From Thermococcus sp. (GTDB lineage Archaea; Methanobacteriota_B; Thermococci; Thermococcales; Thermococcaceae): 6,675 nt of DNA. The translations under genes were made by a program, and so were the position numbers. The notes under the pieces are model-generated. The model was not told where the DNA came from, ran no database searches, and saw only the letters and a list, made by a program, of their open reading frames with translations. Every line of letters begins with the position of its first letter. The stretch's first letter is position 1. Location of the stretch: contig WAMH01000125.1 of the NCBI GenBank assembly GCA_015522395.1, positions 1 through 6,675 of the forward strand, in the 5' to 3' direction. Positions 1 to 5,691 of the stretch are shown here, piece after piece.

Positions 1-577
1 CGCCCGGCTTTACGGGTATCGCCTCCTCCCCTATCGCCCAGAGGACTTTTTTCTCGCTCGCGAAGAAGCCGCCCGGGGAGTAGTAGAGCGGTCTTATCCC
101 AACGGGGTCGCGGAAGAGGTATATGACCTTTCCGTCGGAGAAAGCCACCGCGTAGTCGCCCTCGAGCATCCTCATGGCTTTCCCAACGGCCCCCTCGACG
201 CTAAGGCCTTGCCCAAGGAAGTGCTCCAAAAGCCTCAGAATAACCTCGCTGTCCACGTCACTCTCGAATGAAACCCCTCTCCTCTCAAGCCAGCCGCGAA
301 GCTCGCGGTGGTTGTATACCTCGCCGTTGTGGACGAGCGCAAACTCGTTGACGAAGGGCTGGGTGAAGGCCTTGGAGCCGGTCATGGCCAGCCTGCACTG
401 GAGAATCCCGATGCTCCCGTCGGGTATCCCGGAAACCTCGGAGAAGTCGTCCGATTTGAGCACCCCTCCATCGGTCCAGACACCGAAGCTGTCCTCGCCG
501 CGGTGCTTCCCGGCGTTTATCATCACGATGAACCTTTCCTTCAGATTCGAGCCGATTCCACCAGCTATGAGGCACAT
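1..577 (-). CDS. asnB: Asparagine synthetase (glutamine-hydrolysing), N-terminal glutaminase part, truncated by window edge
   Basis: The reading frame starts at 577 and stays open for 192 codons to the left edge, so only the N-terminal domain is visible. It begins Met-Cys-Leu-Ile, placing the class-II amidotransferase nucleophile at Cys2 once Met is removed. Further marks of the family are CRLAMTG (the RLA(I/S) motif), HNGEVYNH (the NGE glutamine-binding motif), SDVDSEV and RDPVGIRPLYY followed by FASEKKVLWAIGEE. This order fits AsnB, which uses glutamine and ATP to amidate aspartate in the cytoplasm. GlmS and PurF share the fold, but the RDPxGIRPLYY...FASEKK pattern favours AsnB. The ATP-dependent synthetase domain lies outside the window, so a stand-alone class-II amidotransferase cannot be excluded. 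The start is supported by GGTGGGAG three bases upstream and by Cys at position 2. It appears to have its own promoter in the 139-base gap before it. Confidence 0.88.
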   Translation of the reverse strand, partial: MCLIAGGIGSNLKERFIVMINAGKHRGEDSFGVWTDGGVLKSDDFSEVSGIPDGSIGILQCRLAMTGSKAFTQPFVNEFALVHNGEVYNHRELRGWLERRGVSFESDVDSEVILRLLEHFLGQGLSVEGAVGKAMRMLEGDYAVAFSDGKVIYLFRDPVGIRPLYYSPGGFFASEKKVLWAIGEEAIPVKPG

Positions 578-605
578 TCTCTCCCACCGGCCCAAGTTCC
601 TCGTC

Positions 606-616
606 GTTAAGAAAAG
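606..616 (-). promoter_or_regulatory. Putative archaeal promoter of asnB
   Basis: On the minus strand the sequence CTTTTCTTAAC is a weak TATA-like element whose first T's lie about 37 bases before the asnB start, the same spacing as the other promoters in this window. An A-rich stretch (GAAAACGGGAAG) precedes it, where a BRE would sit. The rest of the 578-716 gap shows no gene, RNA or clear terminator. The call rests only on composition and spacing. Confidence 0.4.
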
Positions 617-716
617 GCTTCCCGTTTTCGACGTGAGATGGTGATAAGAAAGAGCGACCTCTGTTGAACATCCATCCAGGAATGCACCCTAAACTTGAAC
701 TCCCTTCGAGTAAGGC

Positions 717-1466
717 TCAGGTAAGGTCGCCGCAGGTGCAGTAGTGCTCATAGGCGAGGGTCTCAAGGTCGTCGAAGCCCTCTCCCGTCCTCGCGGAGAT
801 GTACAGCACGCGCGTTGGAGGCGCAAGCTCCGGCAAAGACGAGCACATCCTGTATGCTAAAAGCCCCTGCGTTGATGGGTCGAGCTTCAGCCTCGCGGTG
901 AGGTATTCAACGTCGTCGAGGAGCTTTCTGTACCCCTCCAGTTCTCCTTCCCGGAGGACATCAATCTTACTTAATGCGGGAACGGTGGTGGTGCCGAGGC
1001 GGAGGTCAATCATCAGGCCGAAGAAGAGGGCGAAGCAGAAGTCGGGGGGTTTTCTGAGAACCTCCGGGCCGAAGAGGTAAACGGCGAGCGGCTCAGGGAG
1101 GTTCTCGGTTAGCTTAACCCCAAACTCGTGGAAGAGGAAGGTCTCCATCTGCCCGGGGGTGTCGATGAGGACGTAGTCTCTCCCCCTGTCCAGCCGAAGG
1201 GTTTCCGAGGTGTATTCCCCAACGAACGGCAGAAGGCGGTCGTAGCTCTCCACGATGGCCCCATTGGGTCCGTAACCTTCCGCCATCAGCTCTCTCGCGG
1301 TTATCCTCTCCCTGACGTCAACGTCCGGTTGATATGGGAGCCTCTCAACGCCCGTGTCGAGGTTTACGTAGGCGACGGAATAGCCGTTTTCCTCGAGGTA
1401 GCGTCCGAACGAGCCCGTCAAAGTGGTCTTCCCGCTTCCCGCTGTCCCCACGAAGAGGATTATCAT
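717..1466 (-). CDS. GPN-loop GTPase (archaeal homologue of Gpn1/XAB1)
   Basis: This 249-residue protein is a complete GPN-loop GTPase. Visible motifs are the P-loop GTAGSGKT (residues 7-14), the family-defining GPNG loop (66-69) in GYGPNGAIVESYDRL, the G3 motif DTPGQ (102-106), SKID (166-169) in the place of NKxD, and SAR (224-226) as G5. It ends in YEHYCTCGDLT, as I recall for the Pyrococcus abyssi protein PAB0955, the structural prototype and a homodimer. Eukaryotic Gpn1-3 help assemble and import RNA polymerase II; the archaeal role is unknown, so an assembly or chaperone role is inference. The start overlaps the minD stop as ATGA, with GGTGAT just upstream inside minD, so the two are probably co-transcribed and translationally coupled. 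The usual NLDPA motif reads NLDTG here (residues 35-39). Confidence 0.95.
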   Translation of the reverse strand: MIILFVGTAGSGKTTLTGSFGRYLEENGYSVAYVNLDTGVERLPYQPDVDVRERITARELMAEGYGPNGAIVESYDRLLPFVGEYTSETLRLDRGRDYVLIDTPGQMETFLFHEFGVKLTENLPEPLAVYLFGPEVLRKPPDFCFALFFGLMIDLRLGTTTVPALSKIDVLREGELEGYRKLLDDVEYLTARLKLDPSTQGLLAYRMCSSLPELAPPTRVLYISARTGEGFDDLETLAYEHYCTCGDLT

Positions 1467-2200
1467 CCCATCACCCTTGCCTTGAAGCCGGCTATGCGCG
1501 TTATCCTCTCCGCAAGCTCTATGAAGGCCTTCGCCCCCTCGGAGTCCGGTTTGTACTCAACAACCGGAACGCCCTCGAGGGTGGCTTCCCTCACGGACGG
1601 GTCTTCCGGGATGATCGCAAGGAGCGGAACCTCCATTACCTCCTCCGCAACGTCTGGGGGAATGTCGTTGTCGCTCCTGCCGTAGCGGTTCAGGACGAAG
1701 CCGAGAACGGCCAGCCCTGCCTTCTTCAGGACTATCCCAACCTTCATCGTGTCCGTTACGCACGAGATCTCTGGGTTGGTAACGAGGAGAACCTCTTCCC
1801 CGCTCAGCATGGCGTTCATCGCATCCATCTGAAGGCCGGCCGGGCAGTCGATTATCACGAAGTCGAACTTTCCCTTCAGGGGTTTTATCGTTCCGGGCAG
1901 GCCCCTCGGGTCGGCCCTTATGACGTGCTCCCAGTCTATAGCCGCCGGAACCAGATGAACGTTCTCGTAGGAGGTAGCGTATATTGCGTTGTTTATGTCG
2001 GCCTTCCCTGCAAGGACGTCGTGTATCGTTGTGTAGGCGTCGTCTATCCCCATGACGAGGCTCAGGTTGGCCATCGTCAGGTCCGCATCGATAGCGCACA
2101 CCTTGTAGCCCATCTTCCCGAGCGCTATTGCCAGGTTCGCGGTGGTGGTCGTCTTTCCAGTCCCGCCCTTGCCGGAGGCAACCGATATAAGCCTGCCCAT
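1463..2200 (-). CDS. minD: MinD/ParA-type P-loop ATPase
   Basis: This 245-residue cytoplasmic ATPase of the SIMIBI class carries the deviant Walker A KGGTGKTT (11-18, signature Lys11), the A' region AIDADLTMANLSLVMG (36-51) and the Walker B VIIDCPAG (115-122). MinD proteins dimerise on ATP and position other structures at membranes; in archaea they are not generally tied to division-site choice (in Haloferax, MinD4 positions archaella and chemosensory arrays), so the target here is unknown. The C-terminus GFKARVMG is only weakly like a MinD membrane-targeting helix. I chose the ATG at 2200 because the family begins MGRLISVASGKGG, GGCGGGGAT lies upstream, and the longer frame to 2371 would read through the divergent promoter into the opposite gene. 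It is the first gene of a two-gene unit with the GPN GTPase. Confidence 0.93.
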   Translation of the reverse strand: MGRLISVASGKGGTGKTTTTANLAIALGKMGYKVCAIDADLTMANLSLVMGIDDAYTTIHDVLAGKADINNAIYATSYENVHLVPAAIDWEHVIRADPRGLPGTIKPLKGKFDFVIIDCPAGLQMDAMNAMLSGEEVLLVTNPEISCVTDTMKVGIVLKKAGLAVLGFVLNRYGRSDNDIPPDVAEEVMEVPLLAIIPEDPSVREATLEGVPVVEYKPDSEGAKAFIELAERITRIAGFKARVMG

Positions 2201-2222
2201 TGTTATCCCCGCCTTTCTACGG

Positions 2223-2245
2223 CATAAACCTTTATGAACCTTTAG
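2223..2245. promoter_or_regulatory. Compact divergent promoter between minD and the PIN-ATPase gene
   Basis: The 79 bases between the two start codons contain one A/T-rich island. Bases 2231-2238 read TTTATGAA on the plus strand and TTCATAAA on the minus strand, so one element could act as the TATA box in both directions. On the minus strand it lies 38 bases before the minD ATG, matching the spacing of other promoters here. On the plus strand it lies 49 bases before the ATG at 2280 or 40 before a GTG at 2271. A second plus-strand candidate, CTTTAG at 2240-2245, is 39-40 bases before the ATG. A minus-strand TTTATG (2228-2223) is another option but would leave almost no leader. Confidence 0.6.
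2227..2244. repeat. Tandem 8-bp direct repeat in the divergent promoter
   Basis: AACCTTTA occurs at 2227-2234 and again at 2237-2244, a 10-bp period, about one helical turn. It overlaps an inverted pair CATAAA-CC-TTTATG (2223-2236). The repeat covers the predicted TATA elements of both directions, as an operator would, but it may simply be duplicated promoter sequence. Confidence 0.6.
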
Positions 2246-2279
2246 CCGCAGAGCCGTTGGAGGAGAAGAGGTGAGAAAT

Positions 2280-4088
2280 ATGAGAGTGTTCGTTCCCGAT
2301 ACGAGCGTTATAGTTGATGGGAGGCTGACCCAGTTCCTCTCAACGCTCAACGAAAAGGTCAAGGTCGTCATTCCCGAGGCTGTCCTGGCTGAGATAGAGC
2401 ATCAGGCCAACGAGGGAAAGGCGATTGGCCACGTGGGACTGGAGGAGCTCAAAAAGCTCCGCGACATGGCGGATCGCGGGGAGATACTCCTCGAGTTCCA
2501 CGGGGACAGGCCGGAGCAGTGGCAGATTAGACGAGCAAAAGCAGGGGAAATAGACCACATGGTGCGCGAGACAGCCAGGGAGTTGAGCGCTACCCTCATA
2601 ACAGGCGATCAGGTGCAACGTGATGTTGCCATAGCAAAGGGAATAGACGTAATCTACCTGACCACCAAGAAGGAGCCGAGGCATCGCCTCGAGGATTTCT
2701 TCGATGAAACAACCATGAGCGTTCACCTGAAGGGCGGTCTAAGGCCCTTTGCCAAGAAGGGAAAGCCCGGCGACTGGAAGTTCGTTCCCATCAGAGACGA
2801 AGTTCTAACCGATGAGGAGCTCCACGAGATAGCCGACGACATCGTCGAGCGCGCGAGGCGCGATCCGGAGAGCTTCATCGAGATGGACGAACCTGGAGCG
2901 ACCGTTGTCCAGCTCAGGAACTACCGCATAGTGATCGCTAGGCCCCCCTTCGCGGACAGGATGGAGATAACCGCGGTGAGGCCCGTCAAGAAGCTGGACA
3001 TAGAGGACTACGGACTGAGCGATAAGCTGCTTGAGAGGTTGAAGGACAAGGCCGAGGGAATCCTCATCGCAGGTGCCCCCGGTGAGGGAAAGACCACCTT
3101 CGCGCAGGCGTTGGCGGAATGGTACGCTTCGATGGGGAAGGTCGTCAAGACGATGGAAAAACCAAGGGACCTGCAGGTGAGCGAGGAAATAACGCAGTAC
3201 ACCGCTCTAAATGGCCGGATGGAGCTTACCGGGGACATACTCCTCCTTGTGAGGCCGGACTACACGATATTCGACGAGATGAGGAAGACGAGCGACTTCA
3301 AGATCTACGCCGATTTGAGGCTGGCAGGAGTCGGAATGGTAGGAGTGGTTCACGCAACGAAGCCTATAGACGCGGTTCAGAGGTTCATCGGCAGGGTAGA
3401 GCTGGGAATGATACCGCAGATAGTCGATACCGTCATCTTCATCAAGGCCGGAGGCGTTGCGAAGGTTTTAACGCTTGAGTACCTCGTCAAGGTGCCGAGC
3501 GGAATGAAGGAGGAGGACCTCGCGAGGCCCGTCATAGAGGTCCGCGACTTCGAGACGGGTGAACTTGAGTACGAGATATACACCTACGGCGAGGAGATAA
3601 GCGTCGTCCCGGTCAAGAAGGAGGAGAAGGCCCCAGCCCTGAAGCTCGCCGAGAAGAGACTCAAGCAGGAGATAAAGAAGTTCCTGCCCGATGTGTACGC
3701 GGAAGTCGAGATAGCGAGTCCCCACAAGGCGATAATCTACGCCGACGAGTTCGACATCCCGGCGATAATCGGCAAGAAGGGCAAGCGCATCACCGAGCTG
3801 GAGAAGAGGATCGGCATAAGCATCGACGTCAAGAGCTTCGCCGAGCGCGAGGCGGAGAAGCCGAAGGAGAAAATCCCGGTGGAGGTCGAGGAGAAGAAGA
3901 AAACCATCGTCCTCAGAGTTTCGCCCGACTACGCGAAGAGGCCGCTCAAGTTCTACGGCGGCGAGCAGTACGTCTTTACCGCCACGCCGAGCAAGAAGGG
4001 CCTCGTCAAGGTGGGCAAGAGCACCCCGATAGGGAAGGAGCTGAAGAGGCTCATCGAAGCCGGCATACCCGTGTGGGCGACCATCTGA
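2280..4088 (+). CDS. PIN domain / PilT-type ATPase / KH domain protein (PINA family)
   Basis: This 602-residue protein has three parts. The N-terminal PIN nuclease-like domain has VPDTSVIVDG (Asp7), acidic residues in EAVLAEIE (33-40) and LITGDQVQRD (Asp110). A central RecA/PilT-like ATPase has Walker A GAPGEGKTT (265-273) and Walker B YTIFDEM (328-334). A C-terminal KH-like module has the GKKG loop (498-501), then a Lys/Glu-rich linker (about 522-545) and a short basic C-terminal domain. The order matches the archaeal PIN-ATPase-KH family; the Sulfolobus islandicus member, PINA, is reported as a hexamer promoting Holliday-junction branch migration. Whether the PIN domain here cuts nucleic acid is not known. 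The ATG at 2280 has GAGGTGA five bases upstream. A GTG at 2271, preceded by GGAGGAG, would add three residues. It is transcribed alone, divergently from minD. Confidence 0.93.
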   Translation: MRVFVPDTSVIVDGRLTQFLSTLNEKVKVVIPEAVLAEIEHQANEGKAIGHVGLEELKKLRDMADRGEILLEFHGDRPEQWQIRRAKAGEIDHMVRETARELSATLITGDQVQRDVAIAKGIDVIYLTTKKEPRHRLEDFFDETTMSVHLKGGLRPFAKKGKPGDWKFVPIRDEVLTDEELHEIADDIVERARRDPESFIEMDEPGATVVQLRNYRIVIARPPFADRMEITAVRPVKKLDIEDYGLSDKLLERLKDKAEGILIAGAPGEGKTTFAQALAEWYASMGKVVKTMEKPRDLQVSEEITQYTALNGRMELTGDILLLVRPDYTIFDEMRKTSDFKIYADLRLAGVGMVGVVHATKPIDAVQRFIGRVELGMIPQIVDTVIFIKAGGVAKVLTLEYLVKVPSGMKEEDLARPVIEVRDFETGELEYEIYTYGEEISVVPVKKEEKAPALKLAEKRLKQEIKKFLPDVYAEVEIASPHKAIIYADEFDIPAIIGKKGKRITELEKRIGISIDVKSFAEREAEKPKEKIPVEVEEKKKTIVLRVSPDYAKRPLKFYGGEQYVFTATPSKKGLVKVGKSTPIGKELKRLIEAGIPVWATI

Positions 4089-4092
4089 GGGC

Positions 4093-4112
4093 GGAAACTT
4101 TTTATAGTTTCC
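4093..4112 (+). terminator. Perfect 7-bp inverted repeat around a T-run; possible terminator and/or operator
   Basis: GGAAACT (4093-4099) and AGTTTCC (4106-4112) are exact reverse complements separated by TTTTAT. The element starts five bases after the stop of the PIN-ATPase gene. As RNA it could form a short hairpin with a U-rich loop; archaeal RNA polymerase terminates at U-runs, so it may end the upstream transcript. The same bases contain the TATA box of the next operon, so the symmetry could instead mark a repressor site. Confidence 0.5.
4099..4107 (+). promoter_or_regulatory. TATA box of the microprotein operon
   Basis: TTTTTATAG, preceded by the BRE-like GGAAAC, is the best TATA box in the window. 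It lies 36 bases before the ATG at 4135, which predicts a leader of about ten bases or fewer. This argues that transcription starts just before the 35-residue gene and not before the following membrane gene. Confidence 0.75.
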
Positions 4113-4134
4113 ATCCTTCTTTTCTCACGTGGTA

Positions 4135-4242
4135 ATGTGCACATCCACCTCCTCCAAAGGCTCCCGGCGGGAACTCATGGAGGAGATATCTTTGCTGAGG
4201 GCCGAGCTTGATGAACTGAAGGGACGTGCCAACAATGGTTAG
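4135..4242 (+). CDS. 35-residue predicted helical microprotein, unknown function
   Basis: I do not recognise a family. The frame runs from ATG 4135 to TAG 4242. The N-terminus MCTSTSSKGS is polar and likely flexible; RRELMEEISLLRAELDELKG (residues 11-30) is a charged amphipathic helix with leucines and isoleucine at 14, 18, 21, 25 and 28, an a/d heptad spacing typical of a coiled coil. There is no signal peptide or membrane segment. Support for a real gene: a strong TATA box at the spacing seen elsewhere, GTGGT just before the start, and a stop that overlaps the next gene. Coiled-coil pairing with the tails of the two membrane proteins downstream is inference. It could alternatively be only a short leader peptide. 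Confidence 0.6.
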   Translation: MCTSTSSKGSRRELMEEISLLRAELDELKGRANNG

Positions 4243-4456
4243 GGTCAGCACACTCGGGTTCGGGCTGATAATCGCGGCGCTCCTCTTATCCCTGCATCCC
4301 CTCGCCCTCTACCTCAGCCTTCTGCTCTCCTTCATGATACTGGGAATAGCGCTGATGGAAATGGGCGGTCAGCTTGAGACCCTGCGGGGTGAGGTCGACG
4401 ACCTCTACTCCGAGATTGAGGAGATGGTGGGGAAACTCAGGGAGGCCGAGGGATGA
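4235..4456 (+). CDS. Small membrane hairpin protein with coiled-coil tail, unknown function
   Basis: This 73-residue protein has two closely spaced hydrophobic stretches (about residues 7-20 and 22-41) followed by an acidic helix, QLETLRGEVDDLYSEIEEMV (46-65) and onward, with coiled-coil spacing. The short MVRV start and short loop suggest a hairpin, with the coil probably cytoplasmic. I recognise no family. The ATG at 4235 is preferred because GACGTG (one mismatch to GAGGTG) lies six bases upstream; a GTG at 4226 would add MPT but has its purine run only two bases away. The start overlaps the end of the 35-residue gene by 8 bases and the stop overlaps the next start as ATGA, so the three genes are very probably co-translated. 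Confidence 0.72.
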   Translation: MVRVSTLGFGLIIAALLLSLHPLALYLSLLLSFMILGIALMEMGGQLETLRGEVDDLYSEIEEMVGKLREAEG

Positions 4457-4671
4457 AGCTCGTCCGGGACTTATCATCTCTGTTTGCCCTCCTAATTGCC
4501 GCCGCCATGCTGGCGTATGGGGCTTTTGAGTACAGGACGACGGGCATTCTCCTGCTCTGGCTGGCGTTGGTGATTTTAGCATTCCTCCTGCTGGCAGTTT
4601 CGGTGGAGCTGGAGAAGCTGGAAGAAAGGGTCAAAGAGCTGGAATCCAATCTCGGGAGCAGGCAGGAATAA
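4453..4671 (+). CDS. Second small membrane hairpin protein with coiled-coil tail, unknown function
   Basis: This 72-residue protein repeats the layout of its upstream neighbour: two membrane segments (about 7-24 and 31-50) joined by a short polar turn (FEYRTTG), then a charged helix VELEKLEERVKELES (51-65) with leucine/valine heptad spacing. Sequence identity to the neighbour looks low, but the shared architecture suggests an old duplication or a hetero-oligomer of two related hairpins. AGGGAGG seven bases before the ATG is a strong ribosome binding site, and the ATGA overlap couples it to the gene before. It ends the operon; a new TATA box follows within ten bases. No enzymatic motif is present. 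Confidence 0.72.
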   Translation: MKLVRDLSSLFALLIAAAMLAYGAFEYRTTGILLLWLALVILAFLLLAVSVELEKLEERVKELESNLGSRQE

Positions 4672-4678
4672 CGGACAA

Positions 4679-4687
4679 CTTTTTAAC
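4679..4687 (+). promoter_or_regulatory. TATA box of the 122-residue gene/maf operon
   Basis: CTTTTTAAC, preceded by the A-rich ACGGACAA, lies 38 bases before the ATG at 4718. It begins eight bases after the stop of the microprotein operon, so its T-run may also help end that transcript. Confidence 0.65.
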
Positions 4688-4717
4688 CCTCCCGCATATT
4701 TTTTCCCGGTGGTGCTC

Positions 4718-5086
4718 ATGAGGTACGACGTTGTCATCATTCCGGAGAGCTTTCACCGCTTTGGAAAGCACAATATGGAACACATCTGCGTTCCAATGGT
4801 GATCGAGGACAGGAGCTACGATATAGCGATGGAGATACTCAACGGCATCGATAGGGTTTTGAAGGCGCGCTTTGATGTTTCAGTTGAGACCCCCCAGGGA
4901 GACGACTGCGACGTTGTTTACAGGAAATACACCGTTTGGAGGAATGGAAAGAAGGCCATCGTCCACGCAAAGCTCAGGAGGATCGGCGAGGACTGCCCGG
5001 GCATCATCGGAAACCGCCGTAGCGTCTTCGAGTTTGAGAGGGACATCGAGGAGGTCATCAGCGAAATCGAGGGGTGCCTCTCCTGA
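4718..5086 (+). CDS. Conserved-looking hypothetical protein, 122 residues
   Basis: I do not recognise a family. The protein is soluble with mixed charge, no signal peptide and no membrane segment. The N-terminus MRYDVVIIPE is a likely beta strand, followed by a His-rich turn (His13, His18, His22) and Cys24, a helix (about 34-49), strands around VDVVY/AIVHAKLRRIG, and a C-terminal acidic helix (about 104-118). Four cysteines (24, 64, 93, 120) are many for a small archaeal protein and could form disulfides or a metal site. The ATG at 4718 is chosen because GGTGGT (4708-4713) ends four bases upstream; the in-frame GTG at 4709 lies inside that site. The stop and the maf start share one base (TGATG), so it is co-expressed with maf, a possible hint to nucleotide metabolism. 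Confidence 0.8.
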   Translation: MRYDVVIIPESFHRFGKHNMEHICVPMVIEDRSYDIAMEILNGIDRVLKARFDVSVETPQGDDCDVVYRKYTVWRNGKKAIVHAKLRRIGEDCPGIIGNRRSVFEFERDIEEVISEIEGCLS

Positions 5087-5652
5087 TGCCCCTTGTCCTG
5101 GCCTCCGCGAGTCCAAGGAGGCGCGAGATTCTTTCCCGCTTCGTTCCGGATTTTGTGGTCGTGCCGAGTAAGGCAAGCGAGGAGTGCTCCCTGAGAGAAC
5201 CCAGGAGGTACGCCCTGACATTGGCCTGCAGGAAGGCTAGGGAGGTTCATTCCCGTGTTTCTTCTGATTCGACTGTAATCGGTGCCGACACCGTGGTCAG
5301 CGTGGACGGCAGGATCCTGGGCAAACCAAAGGACGGAGAAGAGGCCTTCAGAATGCTCAAGCTCCTCAGCAGAAAGGTGCACAGGGTCACGACCGGCTAC
5401 TGCATAATCTACGGAGGGAAAGAGCACCCGGGGACGGCCGTCACCGAGGTGAAGTTCCGCGAGCTTGACGACGCGCTGATAAGGGCTTACATCGCCACGG
5501 GTGAGCCCATGGACAAGGCCGGGGCCTATGGAATCCAGGGGAGGGGTGCTCTCTTCGTCGAGTGGATCAGAGGGGACTACTACAACGTCGTCGGCTTTCC
5601 GCTGGCGATAGTCTGGAAGCTGAAGGAACTGGACTTCGAGGTTTTCCGGTAG
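5086..5652 (+). CDS. maf: Maf family nucleotide pyrophosphatase (dTTP/UTP-type)
   Basis: This 188-residue protein has the family signature LASASPRRREIL (5-16), GADTVV (66-71), GKP (79-81), LSRKVHRVTTG (94-104) and the closing GEPMDKAGAYGIQGRGALFV (139-158) followed by YYNVVGFPL. Maf proteins hydrolyse nucleoside triphosphates to monophosphates plus pyrophosphate; the ADTVV and DKAGAYGIQG pattern resembles the YhdE branch, which acts on dTTP, UTP and modified pyrimidine nucleotides, more than the YceF branch acting on m7GTP. Exact specificity is inference. Its job would be pool sanitation or limiting nucleotides in the cytoplasm. The ATG at 5086 overlaps the previous stop by one base, with GAGGGGTG upstream; the GTG at 5074 would add four residues before the conserved MPLVLAS start. 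Length is normal. Confidence 0.93.
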   Translation: MPLVLASASPRRREILSRFVPDFVVVPSKASEECSLREPRRYALTLACRKAREVHSRVSSDSTVIGADTVVSVDGRILGKPKDGEEAFRMLKLLSRKVHRVTTGYCIIYGGKEHPGTAVTEVKFRELDDALIRAYIATGEPMDKAGAYGIQGRGALFVEWIRGDYYNVVGFPLAIVWKLKELDFEVFR

Positions 5653-5654
5653 GC

Positions 5655-5661
5655 ATTTAAG
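5655..5661 (+). promoter_or_regulatory. TATA-like box of the 142-residue gene/nth operon
   Basis: ATTTAAG lies about 36 bases before the ATG at 5692, in the 39-base gap after maf. Spacing and the following GGTGGTGGT ribosome binding site match the other units in the window. Confidence 0.6.
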
Positions 5662-5691
5662 GTTTCCCTTCCTCATTTCCCCGGTGGTGGT

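Noticed and set aside
174..671. Open frames of 100 to 156 codons overlapping the asparagine synthetase gene
   Set aside because: All lack motifs and overlap a frame with intact class-II glutaminase signatures.
578..716. A small gene or RNA in the gap between asnB and the GPN gene
   Set aside because: No frame with a start, ribosome binding site and sensible composition was found, and no stable stem or C/D-box pair was seen beyond the weak asnB promoter.
1334..2227. A 297-codon open frame on the plus strand opposite minD and the GPN gene
   Set aside because: Its product is Arg/Gly/Pro-rich without recognisable motifs and mirrors the strongly supported minD codons, the expected behaviour of an antisense frame in GC-rich DNA.
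2201..2371. A 57-residue N-terminal extension of minD
   Set aside because: It would run through the divergent promoter and into the coding region of the opposite gene, and MinD proteins begin at the MGRLISVASGKGG region, which has its own ATG and ribosome binding site.
4709..4717. GTG start for the 122-residue gene
   Set aside because: The GTG is part of the GGTGGT ribosome binding site that serves the ATG at 4718.
5074..5085. GTG start for maf
   Set aside because: It lies within the GAGGGGTG site used for the ATG at 5086, and the family start matches MPLVLASASPRR.
4918..5676. A 252-codon open frame on the minus strand opposite maf
   Set aside because: It lies opposite a clearly conserved Maf gene, has no ribosome binding site or promoter that I can see, and shows no family motif.
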